Source: Anaerohalosphaera lusitana (GTDB lineage Bacteria > Planctomycetota > Phycisphaerae > Sedimentisphaerales > Anaerohalosphaeraceae). From it: 64,000 nucleotides of DNA. The stretch spans positions 1,860,001-1,924,000 of the forward strand of contig NZ_CP019791.1 in the NCBI RefSeq assembly GCF_002007645.1, written 5' to 3'. The translations under genes and the position numbers were made by a program. The notes under the pieces were generated by a model, which had not been told where the DNA came from, made no database searches, and saw only the letters and a program-made list of their open reading frames with translations. Below are positions 30,598 to 38,596 of this stretch, piece after piece (position 1 is the first letter of the stretch; the number at the start of each line of letters is the position of its first letter).

Positions 30598-32523
30598 ATG
30601 AGTAAGCAGCAAAGCAATACAAATACGCATTTCAGTCTTTTGACGGAACAGGATATTTACCTGTTCAGGGAAGGTAACCACTTCAGGCTCTATGAGAAGC
30701 TTGGAGCGCATATTGTTGAAAACAACGGAGTCAAAGGCGTTTATTTCGCTGTGTGGGCTCCGAATGCGAAGTCAGTTTCGGTCATCGGTGATTTCAATGA
30801 CTGGGATAACGATGTTAATTCGATGAACTGTCGCTGGGATGGTTCGGGTATATGGGAGGCATTCGTGCCCGAAATCGGTGACGGCGCGGTTTACAAATAT
30901 CATATCGTCAGTCATCATAAAGACTACACGGTGGACAAGGGCGATCCATTTGCTTTCTACTGGGAGCAGCCGCCGAGGACCGCTTCGGTGGTGAAGGATT
31001 TAAACTATAAATGGAAGGATTCAGCCTGGAAGAAACGTCTGGCTGAGCGGAACTGCGGCAAGAGCCCGATGTCCGTGTATGAGGTGCATCTGGGTTCGTG
31101 GAAGCACAAGGACGGCGGGTTTCTCAGTTATGCGGAGATGGCCGACGAACTGGTCAAGTATGTCAAAGAGACCGGCTTTACGCATGTCGAATTCCTGCCC
31201 GTGATGGAGCATCCATTCTATGGGTCCTGGGGGTATCAGACGCTGGGTTATTTCGCTCCGTCGTGCCGATTCGGTGAGTGTGAGGGATTCATGGAGCTTG
31301 TTGACAAACTGCACCAGAATGAGATCGGCGTGATACTTGACTGGGTGCCGTCACATTTCCCAAATGATGAACATGGGCTGGTTTACTTTGACGGCACGCA
31401 CCTGTATGAGCATTCCGATCCGAAGAAGGGGTTTCATCCGGACTGGAAGAGCTGCATATTCAACTACGGCAGGAAAGAGGTTCGCTCGTTTCTGATCAGC
31501 AGTGCGTTCTTCTGGCTGGATAAGTATCATGCGGATGGTCTGCGAGTGGATGCGGTTGCCTCGATGCTTTATTTGGACTATTCGCGAAATGAAGGCGAGT
31601 GGATCCCGAATGAAAATGGCGGCAGGGAGAATCTGGAAGCGATAGACTTTCTGCGACGGATGAACGAGATGATCAGCGAAGAGTTCCCGGATGCGACGAC
31701 GATAGCGGAGGAGTCTACTTCGTGGCCCATGGTCACCGGGTCGGTAGATACAGGCGGGCTCGGGTTCGACATGAAGTGGAACATGGGCTGGATGCATGAC
31801 ACGCTGGACTATATGAGAAACGATCCGGTGCATCGCAAGTTCCACCAGGACAAGCTCAGCTTCTCGATATGGTATGCGTTCACTGAGCGATTCGTACTGC
31901 CTTTGTCGCATGACGAGGTAGTGCACGGCAAGGGCTCCATATTCAATAAGATGCCCGGCGATGAGTGGCAGAAGTTTGCGAATCTGCGTCTGCTGTATGG
32001 CTATATGTTTACGCATCCGGGTAAGAAGCTGCTGTTCATGGGCAGTGAGTTCGGCCAGCCTTCGGAGTGGAACCATGACTGGCAGCTCGACTGGGGGCTG
32101 CTGGACAAAGATTATCATGCGAAGATGAAGCTGTGGACGGGCAACCTGAACTGGCTTTACAAGAGTCAGGCAGCGCTGCACCAGCGGGATTTCCATACTG
32201 AAGGATTCGAATGGATAGATTTTCACGATATGGAGCAGAGCGTGATCAGCTATCTGCGATACGCCGATGACAAGGATGACTGCCTCGCGGTGGTGTGTAA
32301 TTTCACTCCGGTGCCGCGATATAATTATCGAATTGGTGTGCCGAAGGACGGGTTCTGGAAAGAGGTAATGAACAGCGACGCCAAGGAGTTCGGCGGCAGC
32401 GGACAGGGCAATATGGGAGGTGTCGAGGCCTCACCGGCTGCGTTCGGGGGCAGGTTCGATCATTCGCTTTCGATCACATTGCCGCCTTTGGGCATCGTAG
32501 CGTTCAAAAGAGGTGAGAAATGA
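30598..32523 (+). CDS. glgB: 1,4-alpha-glucan branching enzyme
   Basis: 641 residues with GGAG five bases before the ATG. An N-terminal CBM48-type module (VYFAVWAPNAKSVSVIGDFN) is followed by the GH13 barrel: HLGSWKHKDGGFLSYAEMAD, EFLPVMEHPFYGSWGYQTLG, nucleophile Asp318 (GLRVDAVASMLYLDYSR), acid/base Glu371 (TIAEESTSWPMVTG) and LPLSHDEVVHGKGS. Spacing of the two catalytic residues (53) equals that in E. coli GlgB. It makes alpha-1,6 branches in the glucan that GlgE elongates. It overlaps the next gene by four bases (ATGA). Confidence 0.95.
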   Translation: MSKQQSNTNTHFSLLTEQDIYLFREGNHFRLYEKLGAHIVENNGVKGVYFAVWAPNAKSVSVIGDFNDWDNDVNSMNCRWDGSGIWEAFVPEIGDGAVYKYHIVSHHKDYTVDKGDPFAFYWEQPPRTASVVKDLNYKWKDSAWKKRLAERNCGKSPMSVYEVHLGSWKHKDGGFLSYAEMADELVKYVKETGFTHVEFLPVMEHPFYGSWGYQTLGYFAPSCRFGECEGFMELVDKLHQNEIGVILDWVPSHFPNDEHGLVYFDGTHLYEHSDPKKGFHPDWKSCIFNYGRKEVRSFLISSAFFWLDKYHADGLRVDAVASMLYLDYSRNEGEWIPNENGGRENLEAIDFLRRMNEMISEEFPDATTIAEESTSWPMVTGSVDTGGLGFDMKWNMGWMHDTLDYMRNDPVHRKFHQDKLSFSIWYAFTERFVLPLSHDEVVHGKGSIFNKMPGDEWQKFANLRLLYGYMFTHPGKKLLFMGSEFGQPSEWNHDWQLDWGLLDKDYHAKMKLWTGNLNWLYKSQAALHQRDFHTEGFEWIDFHDMEQSVISYLRYADDKDDCLAVVCNFTPVPRYNYRIGVPKDGFWKEVMNSDAKEFGGSGQGNMGGVEASPAAFGGRFDHSLSITLPPLGIVAFKRGEK

Positions 32524-34343
32524 TCCCAGGTGCTGATCTGAGGTCAGACGGAAGCTGTCTGTTCACCGTATGGGCTCCTTTTGCGAAACAGATGCAGGTG
32601 CGTCTGCTCGGTGATGATGAACGTGTGCTTGATATGTACAGGATCGAGAAGGGTTACTGGCAGATCGAGGCGAACGACGTTAAGGCCGGCACACGGTATC
32701 TGTACCGGATAGACGGTGAGGAGGAAAGGCCGGACCCTGCGTCTAATTTTCAGCCCGACGGGGTGCACGAAGCGTCGGCGGTAGTGGATCATGCAGCGTT
32801 TCACTGGAGCGATCAGAACTGGCGAAATTATGATCTGGCAGATTATATAGTCTACGAGCTGCACACGGGCTGTTTTACGCCTGAGGGCACATTCGAGGCG
32901 ATAATAGAGAAGATGCGGTATCTGCGAGATCTGGGCATAACAGCGATCGAGCTGATGCCGGTGGCGCAGTTTCCCGGCGAGCGGAACTGGGGCTATGACG
33001 GGGTTTTTCCTTACGCAGTGCAGAATTCGTACGGCGGGCCGGACAAGCTCAAGCGGCTGGTAGACGCTGCGCATGATCACGGCCTGGCGGTGGTGCTGGA
33101 CGTTGTTTACAATCATCTTGGGCCCGAAGGCAATTATCTTCGGGATTTCGGGCCTTACTTTACGGATCGGCATGTGACGCCCTGGGGTGATGCTGTCAAT
33201 CTCGATCAGGCGTACAGCGACGAGGTGCGGGACTATTTTATCGAGAATGCTTTGTACTGGCTGCATTTCTATCATATGGATGCCTTGCGACTGGATGCTC
33301 TGCATGCGATCTTCGATATGTCGGCGACGCATTTTGTGGAGGAGCTGACGAAGAGGGTGGATCGCTATGCGGAATCGGCGGACCGGAGAGTTCACTTGAT
33401 CGGTGAGAGTGCGCTGAACAATGCGAGACTCTTAAGGCCCAGGAGCGAAGGGGGATATGGGCTGGATGCGCAGTGGTCCGATGATTTTCATCACAGTGTC
33501 CATGCGCTGATGACGGAGGAGGAGTTCGGATATTACCAGGATTACGGCAGGGTGGAGGATCTGGCGAAAGCGTTTGATGAAGGTTACGTCTACACGGGTC
33601 AATACTCGAAATTCCGTAAGCGCAAGTTCGGTAATCATTCCGGCGACAGGCCTGCCGAGCAATTCGTGGTGTGCACGCAGAATCACGATCAGGTGGGCAA
33701 CCGCGTTCACGGAGAACGGCTGATCGATCTGACGGATTTTGAGTCGGCAAAGCTGGCTGCAGGGGTGCTGATGCTTTCGCCGTTCGTGCCGATGCTGTTC
33801 ATGGGACAGGAGTATGGCGAGGAATCGCCGTTCCAGTATTTTGTCAGTCACTCGGACGAAAAGCTGGTCGAAGCGGTGCGAAAGGGGCGCAAGGAAGAAT
33901 TCAGCACGTTCAAGCAGGCACAGGGTGTGCCGGACCCACAAGCGGTCGAGACGTTCGAGCGGAGCAAGCTGAATTGGGAGAAGCCTGAGCAGGGCGAGCA
34001 TAAGACGATGCTCTCGCTTTACAAGAAGTTCGCGGAGATTCGCCGGACGATCCCAGCATGGGTGGACAGGAGCACCCAGAATGTGACTTCAATGAAGGAC
34101 AAGCAGATTTTGATCTGGCATCGTGAAGGCGATGCCTGCGAAGGGCGGTATCTTTGTGTGATGAATTTCAGTAAACATGAGCAGAAGGTGAGGCTGTTTG
34201 AGGATGGCGAGCGATGGCGGAAGATTGTCTGTTCAGGTGAGAACGCATGGGGAGGTCCGGGCAGCGAGCTTGGTGAGATATGTGAGGGCAGAGGTGAGCT
34301 AACTTTGCCTGAGAGATGTTTTGCATTTTTTGAGATGATCTAA
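32520..34343 (+). CDS. treZ: Malto-oligosyltrehalose trehalohydrolase
   Basis: 607 residues. An N-terminal CBM48-like domain (LFTVWAPFAKQMQVRL) precedes the GH13 barrel with DYIVYELHTGCFTPEGTF, ELMPVAQFPGERNWGYDGVF, nucleophile Asp259 (DALRLDALHAIFD), acid/base Glu296 (HLIGESALNNARLL) and TQNHDQVGNRVHGERL. These are diagnostic for TreZ, which releases trehalose from maltooligosyl-trehalose. Translation is coupled to GlgB through an ATGA overlap. Its partner TreY, which makes the substrate, follows after 20 bases. Confidence 0.93.
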   Translation: MIPGADLRSDGSCLFTVWAPFAKQMQVRLLGDDERVLDMYRIEKGYWQIEANDVKAGTRYLYRIDGEEERPDPASNFQPDGVHEASAVVDHAAFHWSDQNWRNYDLADYIVYELHTGCFTPEGTFEAIIEKMRYLRDLGITAIELMPVAQFPGERNWGYDGVFPYAVQNSYGGPDKLKRLVDAAHDHGLAVVLDVVYNHLGPEGNYLRDFGPYFTDRHVTPWGDAVNLDQAYSDEVRDYFIENALYWLHFYHMDALRLDALHAIFDMSATHFVEELTKRVDRYAESADRRVHLIGESALNNARLLRPRSEGGYGLDAQWSDDFHHSVHALMTEEEFGYYQDYGRVEDLAKAFDEGYVYTGQYSKFRKRKFGNHSGDRPAEQFVVCTQNHDQVGNRVHGERLIDLTDFESAKLAAGVLMLSPFVPMLFMGQEYGEESPFQYFVSHSDEKLVEAVRKGRKEEFSTFKQAQGVPDPQAVETFERSKLNWEKPEQGEHKTMLSLYKKFAEIRRTIPAWVDRSTQNVTSMKDKQILIWHREGDACEGRYLCVMNFSKHEQKVRLFEDGERWRKIVCSGENAWGGPGSELGEICEGRGELTLPERCFAFFEMI

Positions 34344-34363
34344 TATAACCAGCGGCGGGAACT

Positions 34364-37081
34364 ATGAACAGCAAGCGAATACCGGGGACGACTTACAGGC
34401 TGCAGTTGAACGAGGACTTTGGATTTGAACAGGCCCGTCGTCTTGTTCCATATCTCAAAAGGCTGGGCATTACGCACATATATGCTTCGCCAATATTTAA
34501 GGCCAATCCGGGCAGCGGGCACGGCTATGATGTGACCGATCCGAACCAGATCAATCCTGAGCTTGGCGGGTGGGATGAGTTTGTAAAGCTGATGGAGGTC
34601 TGCAAGGCGGATGGCATCGGTTGGGTGCAGGATATTGTGCCTAACCATATGGCGTATTCGATGCATAATTCGATGATGATGAGTGTGCTCGAACACGGGC
34701 GGGCAAGTGCATATTCGCATATGTTCGATATTGACTGGGAGCACCCGGATGAGGAATTGGCGGGAAAAGTGATGGCGCCGTTTCTGGGTAAGAAGCTTGA
34801 AGAAACAGTCGCGAACGAGGAAGTCGCGATGGTGGCCGACGAGCTGGGACTGGGTGTTAAATACTACGAGCAGAGATTCCCGCTCAATGCAGGTTCGTAC
34901 AGCGAGGTGCTTCATGAGGCGATCCATGGCGAGGAGCCGCAGCAAGAGGCGCTAGGCAGTATATGTGTTCGGCTTGCGGATATAAAAGAGATGCGACGGG
35001 AGGAGGTTGAAGAAGCTTTTGAAGGCGTCAAGCAGGCACTGTTCTATGCGTACAGTGAGAACAAAGAGGTAAGAGCGCTGGTCGATGCCGCTATGGACAA
35101 GTACAACAAAGGTGGAAGGCTGCTGGACCTGCTTGGTAAGCAGTATTACGTTTTGACCCACTGGCAGGAGGCCACCAGGCGGATCAATTACAGGCGGTTC
35201 TTTTACATAAACGGACTCATATGCATGGCGGCTGAGCGGGAGGAGGTGTTTGATAGGACGCACAAGCTTATACTGGACTGTGTCAAGCATGGCTATTTTG
35301 ATGGGTTGAGGGTGGATCACGTGGACGGGTTGAGTCGGCCCGGTGAGTATCTGAAGCGGTTACGTGATGCTGCGCCGGAAGCCTATATTGTCATTGAGAA
35401 GATAATGGAAAAGGACGAGCCTTTGATGCAGAGCTGGCCTGTAGAGGGAACGACCGGCTATGATTTCGGGGCGATGGTTGACTCGGTTATGTGTGACAAC
35501 CAGAAGGCGGATGCGTTTGATCGGTTCTATAAGGAGCTTGCGGGGGAGTTTGGTGATTATCAGCGGGTGCTGTATGACAAGAAAAAGGAAGTGCTCGGTA
35601 CGCATATGGCGGGTGATGCGGCGAATCTTGTGCGAATGCTGAAGGGGGATGAGTTTGCGGGCGAGGACGACGATGAGCTGTGCGAGGCGGCTGTCTCGCT
35701 GGCGGCTGCGTGTGGGATCTACAGGACGTATCTGGGTGAAGGTGAACGGCGGTCTTTTGACGTAGAATGTGTCGAGCGGGCGGTCGAGGGTGCCTGCGAA
35801 TATGAGCAGAGGCTGGCGGATGTGATAAGACGGCTGGGCGATATGCTCCTGAAATGCCATGAACAGGGCAGTGGGTCCTGTGAGTTTGCTCTTCGGTTTC
35901 AGCAGCTCAGCGCACCGGCGATGGCGAAGGGTTTTGAGGATACCCTGCTCTATATTTACAACAGGCATATTGCTCTTAATGAGGTGGGCGGTTCGCCTGA
36001 TCAGTTCGGGATCCCGGCGGATGAATTTCAAAAACATATGGCGGAGCGAGTCAATATCTGGCCCAACGCAATGAACGGGACAAGTACGCATGATTCAAAG
36101 CGGGGCGAGGACGTAAGGGCTCGGTTGAATGTGCTCTCGGAGATGGGTGAAGCGTGGTTTGAGAATGTACGAAAATGGCGGGTGTTGAACGAGGGATTGA
36201 AGACTTCGTTGGACGGGCAGCAGTGTCCGGATGCGAACGACGAATATCTGATATATCAGACGATGGTCGGAGCACTGCCGTTCGAGCCCAGTGAGCAGTG
36301 GGATTTTCGCGACCGGTTGAAGGAGTATGCGGTAAAAGCCTTGCGGGAGGCGAAGGTGCATACTAGCTGGCTTGCAGTGAATGCGGAATACGAAGAGAGT
36401 GTAACAGGGTTTATTGACGGCTTGTTCGATGAGGGAAGCGAGTTCTGGGGCGATTTTGCAGAATACACTGAGAAGGTTTCGAGGTATGGTGTGATAAAGT
36501 CACTGGCCGGCGTTGTGGTGAAGATGACATGTCCCGGCGTGCCGGATATTTATCAGGGCAGCGAGCTGTGGAACCTGAGTCTGGTCGATCCTGACAATCG
36601 GCGAGCGGTTGACTATGCAATGCGCGAACGTATGTTCGAGCGGCTGGATACCGAGTATTCGCTGGGCAACAATTATTCACTTGCGGAGCTGCTTGCCGAA
36701 CCTGCGGACGGTATGGTGAAGATGTTCGTTGTGCATCGATTACTGGAACAGCGTCAGCAGCAGAAGGAGCTTTATCGAACGGGGACGTATATCCCGCTTG
36801 AGATAGAGGGTGATGATGTGGGCAGGCTGATCGCTTACGCGCGAGAAAACGATGGACGAGCTGTCATTGTTTTGGTTCCGCGGTTGTGTTACGGTTTAAC
36901 GAGTTTGCCTGAGCGCGGCATCGATGCCGACAAGGTTGACGGCATGCAAATCGTTTTACCGCAATCGCTTAGAGGTGACTACAGATGTTTGTTCAGTGGC
37001 AGGCACGAAGTGGTCGGGGATCGGGTTAGTGCAGCTAAAATGTTTAGCGAATTTCCGATAGCTGTGCTGGAGCGGCGCTGA
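34364..37081 (+). CDS. treY: Malto-oligosyltrehalose synthase
   Basis: 905 residues, at the long end of TreY. The start PGTTYRLQLNEDFGFEQARR and GITHIYASPIFKANPGSGHG are the classical TreY N-terminus. GH13 catalytic residues are Asp318 (GLRVDHVDGLSRPG) and Glu345 (AYIVIEKIMEKDE); the late motifs SKRGEDVRARLNVLSE and PGVPDIYQGSELWNLSLVDP are also typical. It converts the reducing end of a glucan chain into a trehalose linkage, which TreZ then cuts. Last gene of the plus-strand operon; it ends ten bases from the convergent MalQ gene. Confidence 0.95.
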   Translation: MNSKRIPGTTYRLQLNEDFGFEQARRLVPYLKRLGITHIYASPIFKANPGSGHGYDVTDPNQINPELGGWDEFVKLMEVCKADGIGWVQDIVPNHMAYSMHNSMMMSVLEHGRASAYSHMFDIDWEHPDEELAGKVMAPFLGKKLEETVANEEVAMVADELGLGVKYYEQRFPLNAGSYSEVLHEAIHGEEPQQEALGSICVRLADIKEMRREEVEEAFEGVKQALFYAYSENKEVRALVDAAMDKYNKGGRLLDLLGKQYYVLTHWQEATRRINYRRFFYINGLICMAAEREEVFDRTHKLILDCVKHGYFDGLRVDHVDGLSRPGEYLKRLRDAAPEAYIVIEKIMEKDEPLMQSWPVEGTTGYDFGAMVDSVMCDNQKADAFDRFYKELAGEFGDYQRVLYDKKKEVLGTHMAGDAANLVRMLKGDEFAGEDDDELCEAAVSLAAACGIYRTYLGEGERRSFDVECVERAVEGACEYEQRLADVIRRLGDMLLKCHEQGSGSCEFALRFQQLSAPAMAKGFEDTLLYIYNRHIALNEVGGSPDQFGIPADEFQKHMAERVNIWPNAMNGTSTHDSKRGEDVRARLNVLSEMGEAWFENVRKWRVLNEGLKTSLDGQQCPDANDEYLIYQTMVGALPFEPSEQWDFRDRLKEYAVKALREAKVHTSWLAVNAEYEESVTGFIDGLFDEGSEFWGDFAEYTEKVSRYGVIKSLAGVVVKMTCPGVPDIYQGSELWNLSLVDPDNRRAVDYAMRERMFERLDTEYSLGNNYSLAELLAEPADGMVKMFVVHRLLEQRQQQKELYRTGTYIPLEIEGDDVGRLIAYARENDGRAVIVLVPRLCYGLTSLPERGIDADKVDGMQIVLPQSLRGDYRCLFSGRHEVVGDRVSAAKMFSEFPIAVLERR

Positions 37082-37090
37082 TAGACGCGT

Positions 37091-38581
37091 TCAGCATCGG
37101 CCGAAGATTCGGGTCAGGCGGTGGAGTTTTTCGGTCAGTGCAGGGGTGATCTTCCTTGCGGGCAATCGCCATTTCCAGTTGCCTTCGGGTCGGGCGGGGC
37201 AGTTCATTCGTTGGTCAGCATCCAGGCCGAGCACGTCCTGCATAGGAGTTATGGCGATCTTGCTCGTCGAGGCCATCGCCAGACGAATCATCTGCCAGTG
37301 TACGTTGCGGGCATTGATCTTTGTGCCTGCATAATCGCTGAGTAGCTTTTTCTGGTATTCCTGCAGCTCCGTATTGAACCACCCGACGGTGGTGTTGTTA
37401 TCATGTGTCCCGGTGTATACTACGGAATTACGGGTGTGGTTGTGGGGCATGTGCAGGTTGTCGCCGTCCTCGGAGTCGAATGCGAACTGGATAACCTTCA
37501 TGCAGGGGAAGTTATAATCGTTTATGAGTTCGCGCACCTCGGCTGTGATATATCCCAGATCTTCGGCGATAAGGGCGGCCTGCGGTATCTGGCGGAACAG
37601 TTCGTCGAAAAAGTGGTTTGCAGGCCCGGGCGTCCACTGGCCATTGATGGCGGTTTTCGCGTTGGCCTTCACTTCCCAGAACGCTTCCAGCCCGCGGAAA
37701 TGGTCTATTCGCAGCATGTCGAAAAGCGATAGATTGTACTTTATACGCCGCATCCACCAGTCATAGCGTGTTTTGCGCAGTGTGTCCCAGTTGTAAACGG
37801 GATTGCCCCAGAGCTGGCCCGTTTCGGAGAAGTAATCAGGCGGCACGCCCGCGATCATTTCGGGTTTGCGGTCCTTTCGAAGCTTGAAAACCTCGGGGTG
37901 TGCCCATACATCGGCGCTGTCGTATGTGACATAGATAGGCAGATCACCGAATATCTGTATGCCCTGATCGTTGCAGTACGTTTTGAGTTGGTCATACTGA
38001 TGAGCGAAGATGTACTGCAGAAAACACTCTTTACGTAACTGTTGAGCGTGTTCTTTTTTGGCCTTGTTCATCGCACCCGAGCGGCGGTTCCGGATGGGCG
38101 CGGGCCAGGCGTTGAATTTCTTCTTGCCGTATTCCTGTTTGAGTGTCATAAATAGTGCGAAATCCTCGAGCCAGTAGGAGTTGCTCTGGACGAACTCTTC
38201 GAAATCTGCATCCGGCGTGAATCGCTCGAAGGCAGCATCAAAGAGTCTGGTCTTGTACCCGAGTATTGCCTCGTAATCGACAGCAGTTTTGGAGAAGTCC
38301 GGCACAGGGGTCAAGTCTGAGCGGTTGAGCAGCCCTTGCCGGTACAGCAGTTCCGGGCTGATAAGCAGGGGGTTGCCCGCGAAAGCTGAGAAACCGCTGT
38401 ATGGAGAATTGCCCATTTCAGGTGACGTGTAATTCAGGGGGAGTATCTGCCAGTAGTTCTGCCCAGATTCGCGGAGGAAGTCGACAAATTTATAGGCAGC
38501 AGGGCCGAAGTCGCCAATGCCGAATCGACCAGGCAATGAAGTTATGTGCATTAAAATTCCGCTTGCGCGTTTTTTCAGCAT
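37091..38581 (-). CDS. malQ: 4-alpha-glucanotransferase (amylomaltase)
   Basis: 496 residues, standard length for GH77. The N-terminus is SGILMHITSLPGRFGIGDFG. The catalytic nucleophile is Asp293 (DMLRIDHFRGLEAFWEV) and the acid/base Glu340 (AALIAEDLGYIT); these numbers equal those of Thermus MalQ. TGTHDNNTTVGW supplies the third acidic residue. It transfers maltodextrin segments between glucans and so can feed or trim substrates for TreY and GlgE. AGAGG precedes the ATG. It lies 15 bases after the GH57-type gene in the same direction, so the two form an operon convergent with GlgE-TreY. Confidence 0.95.
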   Translation of the reverse strand: MLKKRASGILMHITSLPGRFGIGDFGPAAYKFVDFLRESGQNYWQILPLNYTSPEMGNSPYSGFSAFAGNPLLISPELLYRQGLLNRSDLTPVPDFSKTAVDYEAILGYKTRLFDAAFERFTPDADFEEFVQSNSYWLEDFALFMTLKQEYGKKKFNAWPAPIRNRRSGAMNKAKKEHAQQLRKECFLQYIFAHQYDQLKTYCNDQGIQIFGDLPIYVTYDSADVWAHPEVFKLRKDRKPEMIAGVPPDYFSETGQLWGNPVYNWDTLRKTRYDWWMRRIKYNLSLFDMLRIDHFRGLEAFWEVKANAKTAINGQWTPGPANHFFDELFRQIPQAALIAEDLGYITAEVRELINDYNFPCMKVIQFAFDSEDGDNLHMPHNHTRNSVVYTGTHDNNTTVGWFNTELQEYQKKLLSDYAGTKINARNVHWQMIRLAMASTSKIAITPMQDVLGLDADQRMNCPARPEGNWKWRLPARKITPALTEKLHRLTRIFGRC

Positions 38582-38596
38582 GAGACAAACCTCTCA

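Noticed and set aside
37060-37110. A bidirectional terminator between TreY and MalQ
   Set aside because: Only a five-pair GCTGA/TCAGC stem with no T tract on either side; too weak to claim.
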